7,628 nt of DNA from Crocinitomicaceae bacterium. GTDB taxonomy: Bacteria > Bacteroidota > Bacteroidia > Flavobacteriales_D > Crocinitomicaceae. How positions within the stretch are numbered: the first letter of the stretch is position 1; every line of letters starts with the position of its first letter. Shown piece by piece: positions 6,859-7,628 of the stretch. The notes under the pieces are model-generated. The model ran no database searches, had not been told where the DNA came from, and worked only from the letters and a program-made list of their open reading frames with translations. The position numbers and the translations under genes were made by a program. The stretch lies in assembly GCA_030833265.1 (NCBI GenBank), contig JAURHO010000078.1, positions 1-7,628 on the forward strand, in the 5' to 3' direction.

Positions 6859-7570
6859 GCGACTGATAAAGGGATAAAATGCCTTCAAGCGTTAAGTTTT
6901 CGTGTACAAAGATGCCATTTTTTTGCCCCAAATCAAAATGCGCAGCATCGCCTCCAGTCAAATAAACTACAAGTTCAGGGTATCTTTCCAAATAGGCATT
7001 TAAAAGCCCTTCAATTTCTTTCTGCCAACCGAGAAATGTACCCACTTCGATACTTGTTTGGCTGTTGGTCCCGATTAATTTTTGACTTGGCGATATAGGG
7101 AGTTCTGGAAGTTTTGCCGTGTAATAAGCGAGGGCCTTTGCTCTCATTTGCAAACCTGGGCTTATGGATCCACCTAAATATTCTTGGTCTTCATTCAGAA
7201 AATCGAATTTAATGCAGGTCCCGAGGTCAATAGCCAAACGGGGCTTGCCACTGGCTTTCTGACTCAGCGCCGCTGCGTTACACAAGCGGTCTCTTCCTAA
7301 TGTTTCAGGGCTCTGATAAGCCATTTTGAAAGGCAAATTCATGTCGTGTTTAATTTCAAAGAGCTCAGTAAAATAGGATACAAGTGTATCTGTCAGCTCT
7401 TCATTGACAACAGACGAATAGGCTAATGGGATGTTACTATTTAGGCTCTTTAAGGGAAACTCAGCCAGCGTATATTGTTTAACCCATTGAATTAGACCAT
7501 CTTGAGCTAATGCAAGTTTGAGTTGGGTGTTACCCGCATCGAGTAAATAAACTTGTTGAGAAACAGGCAT
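6851..7570 (-). CDS. coaX: Type III pantothenate kinase
   Basis: CoaX phosphorylates pantothenate with ATP in the first step of coenzyme A synthesis; it belongs to the ASKHA fold, needs a monovalent cation and is not feedback-inhibited by CoA. The 239-residue protein has the expected motifs: the phosphate-binding LLDAGNT (9-15), PETLGRDRL (88-96) with the probable catalytic base Asp94, DLGTCIKFD (115-123), YLGGSISPGLQMRAKAL (131-147), TAKLP (151-155) and LTGGDA (204-209). All major motifs are intact, and the length is near the usual 240-260. Lys121 stands where GTAxT/GTCxT motifs normally have Thr. The ATG at 7570 is preferred over an in-frame TTG at 7576, because it places the DxGNT motif at the usual distance. 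It is the first recognisable gene of the five-gene minus-strand cluster; only 58 bases upstream are visible. Confidence 0.93.
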   Translation of the reverse strand: MPVSQQVYLLDAGNTQLKLALAQDGLIQWVKQYTLAEFPLKSLNSNIPLAYSSVVNEELTDTLVSYFTELFEIKHDMNLPFKMAYQSPETLGRDRLCNAAALSQKASGKPRLAIDLGTCIKFDFLNEDQEYLGGSISPGLQMRAKALAYYTAKLPELPISPSQKLIGTNSQTSIEVGTFLGWQKEIEGLLNAYLERYPELVVYLTGGDAAHFDLGQKNGIFVHENLTLEGILSLYQSHE

Positions 7571-7573
7571 CTT

Positions 7574-7581
7574 CAAAAATA
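7574..7581 (-). promoter_or_regulatory. TAnnTTTG-like box directly before coaX
   Basis: TATTTTTG on the minus strand ends three bases (AAG) before the coaX ATG at 7570. It fits the Bacteroidota -7 consensus, but no TTG lies about 17-23 bases upstream, and the surrounding DNA is AT-rich. If real, it would start a leaderless or nearly leaderless message for the whole cluster. Otherwise the A/T-rich stretch may simply favour translation initiation, which in this phylum does not depend on Shine-Dalgarno pairing. Confidence 0.3.
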
Positions 7582-7628
7582 CTTAGCTTTTTTGAACTTT
7601 TTTAGCTTTTAACTTGTGAGAAAGCGTA

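Noticed and set aside
6859..6888. Ten-residue N-terminal extension of the barrel protein from TTG at 6888
   Set aside because: The ATG at 6858 begins directly with a standard signal peptide, while the extension would bury it behind extra residues.
1..7628. Novel defence, mobile or repeat-based system
   Set aside because: All substantial DNA is accounted for by core envelope and metabolic genes. I saw no direct-repeat arrays, transposase, integrase, toxin-antitoxin pair or composition break.

Overview
The window looks like ordinary chromosomal core from a Bacteroidota bacterium, most likely of the order Flavobacteriales. I infer this from the gene families (DUF6427, DUF5686 with a carboxypeptidase-regulatory-like domain, a TraR/DksA-like protein with a degenerate zinc finger, a long LspA with an insertion, a lipoprotein-type LptC), from signal peptides ending in AYG|Q, from the absence of Shine-Dalgarno sequences, and from a TAnnTTTG-type promoter. 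No database search was possible, so the rank below phylum is tentative. I see no mobile elements, CRISPR arrays, RNA genes or signs of recent transfer.

Layout from left to right. A DUF6427-type polytopic membrane protein (minus strand, 38-994) is divergent from a short plus-strand operon: a TraR/DksA-like regulator (1155-1535) and lspA, signal peptidase II (1539-2213). A divergent intergenic region of 160 bases (995-1154) holds a good promoter for the plus-strand pair. lspA converges on a long minus-strand cluster and overlaps its last gene by four bases. In transcription order (right to left) the cluster is coaX (type III pantothenate kinase, 7570-6851), a FadL/OMPP1-like outer-membrane protein (6858-5521), lptC (5548-4961), a two-helix small membrane protein (4961-4722) and a DUF5686 outer-membrane protein (4666-2210). 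The first four overlap by 8, 28 and 1 bases, and a 55-base gap precedes the last, so the set looks like one operon.

The shared theme is the cell envelope. LspA matures lipoproteins, and LptC is itself predicted to be a lipoprotein that carries LPS across the periplasm. Two beta-barrel proteins sit in the same operon as lptC, together with an unassigned small membrane protein coupled to it. CoaX makes the coenzyme A precursor needed for lipid synthesis and heads the cluster.

I did not find a clearly new system. The best leads are the small lptC-coupled membrane protein, the cysteine-bearing LspA insertion, the zinc-finger remnant in the DksA-like protein, and several tight start/stop arrangements, including TTG starts and a shared CTAG stop.
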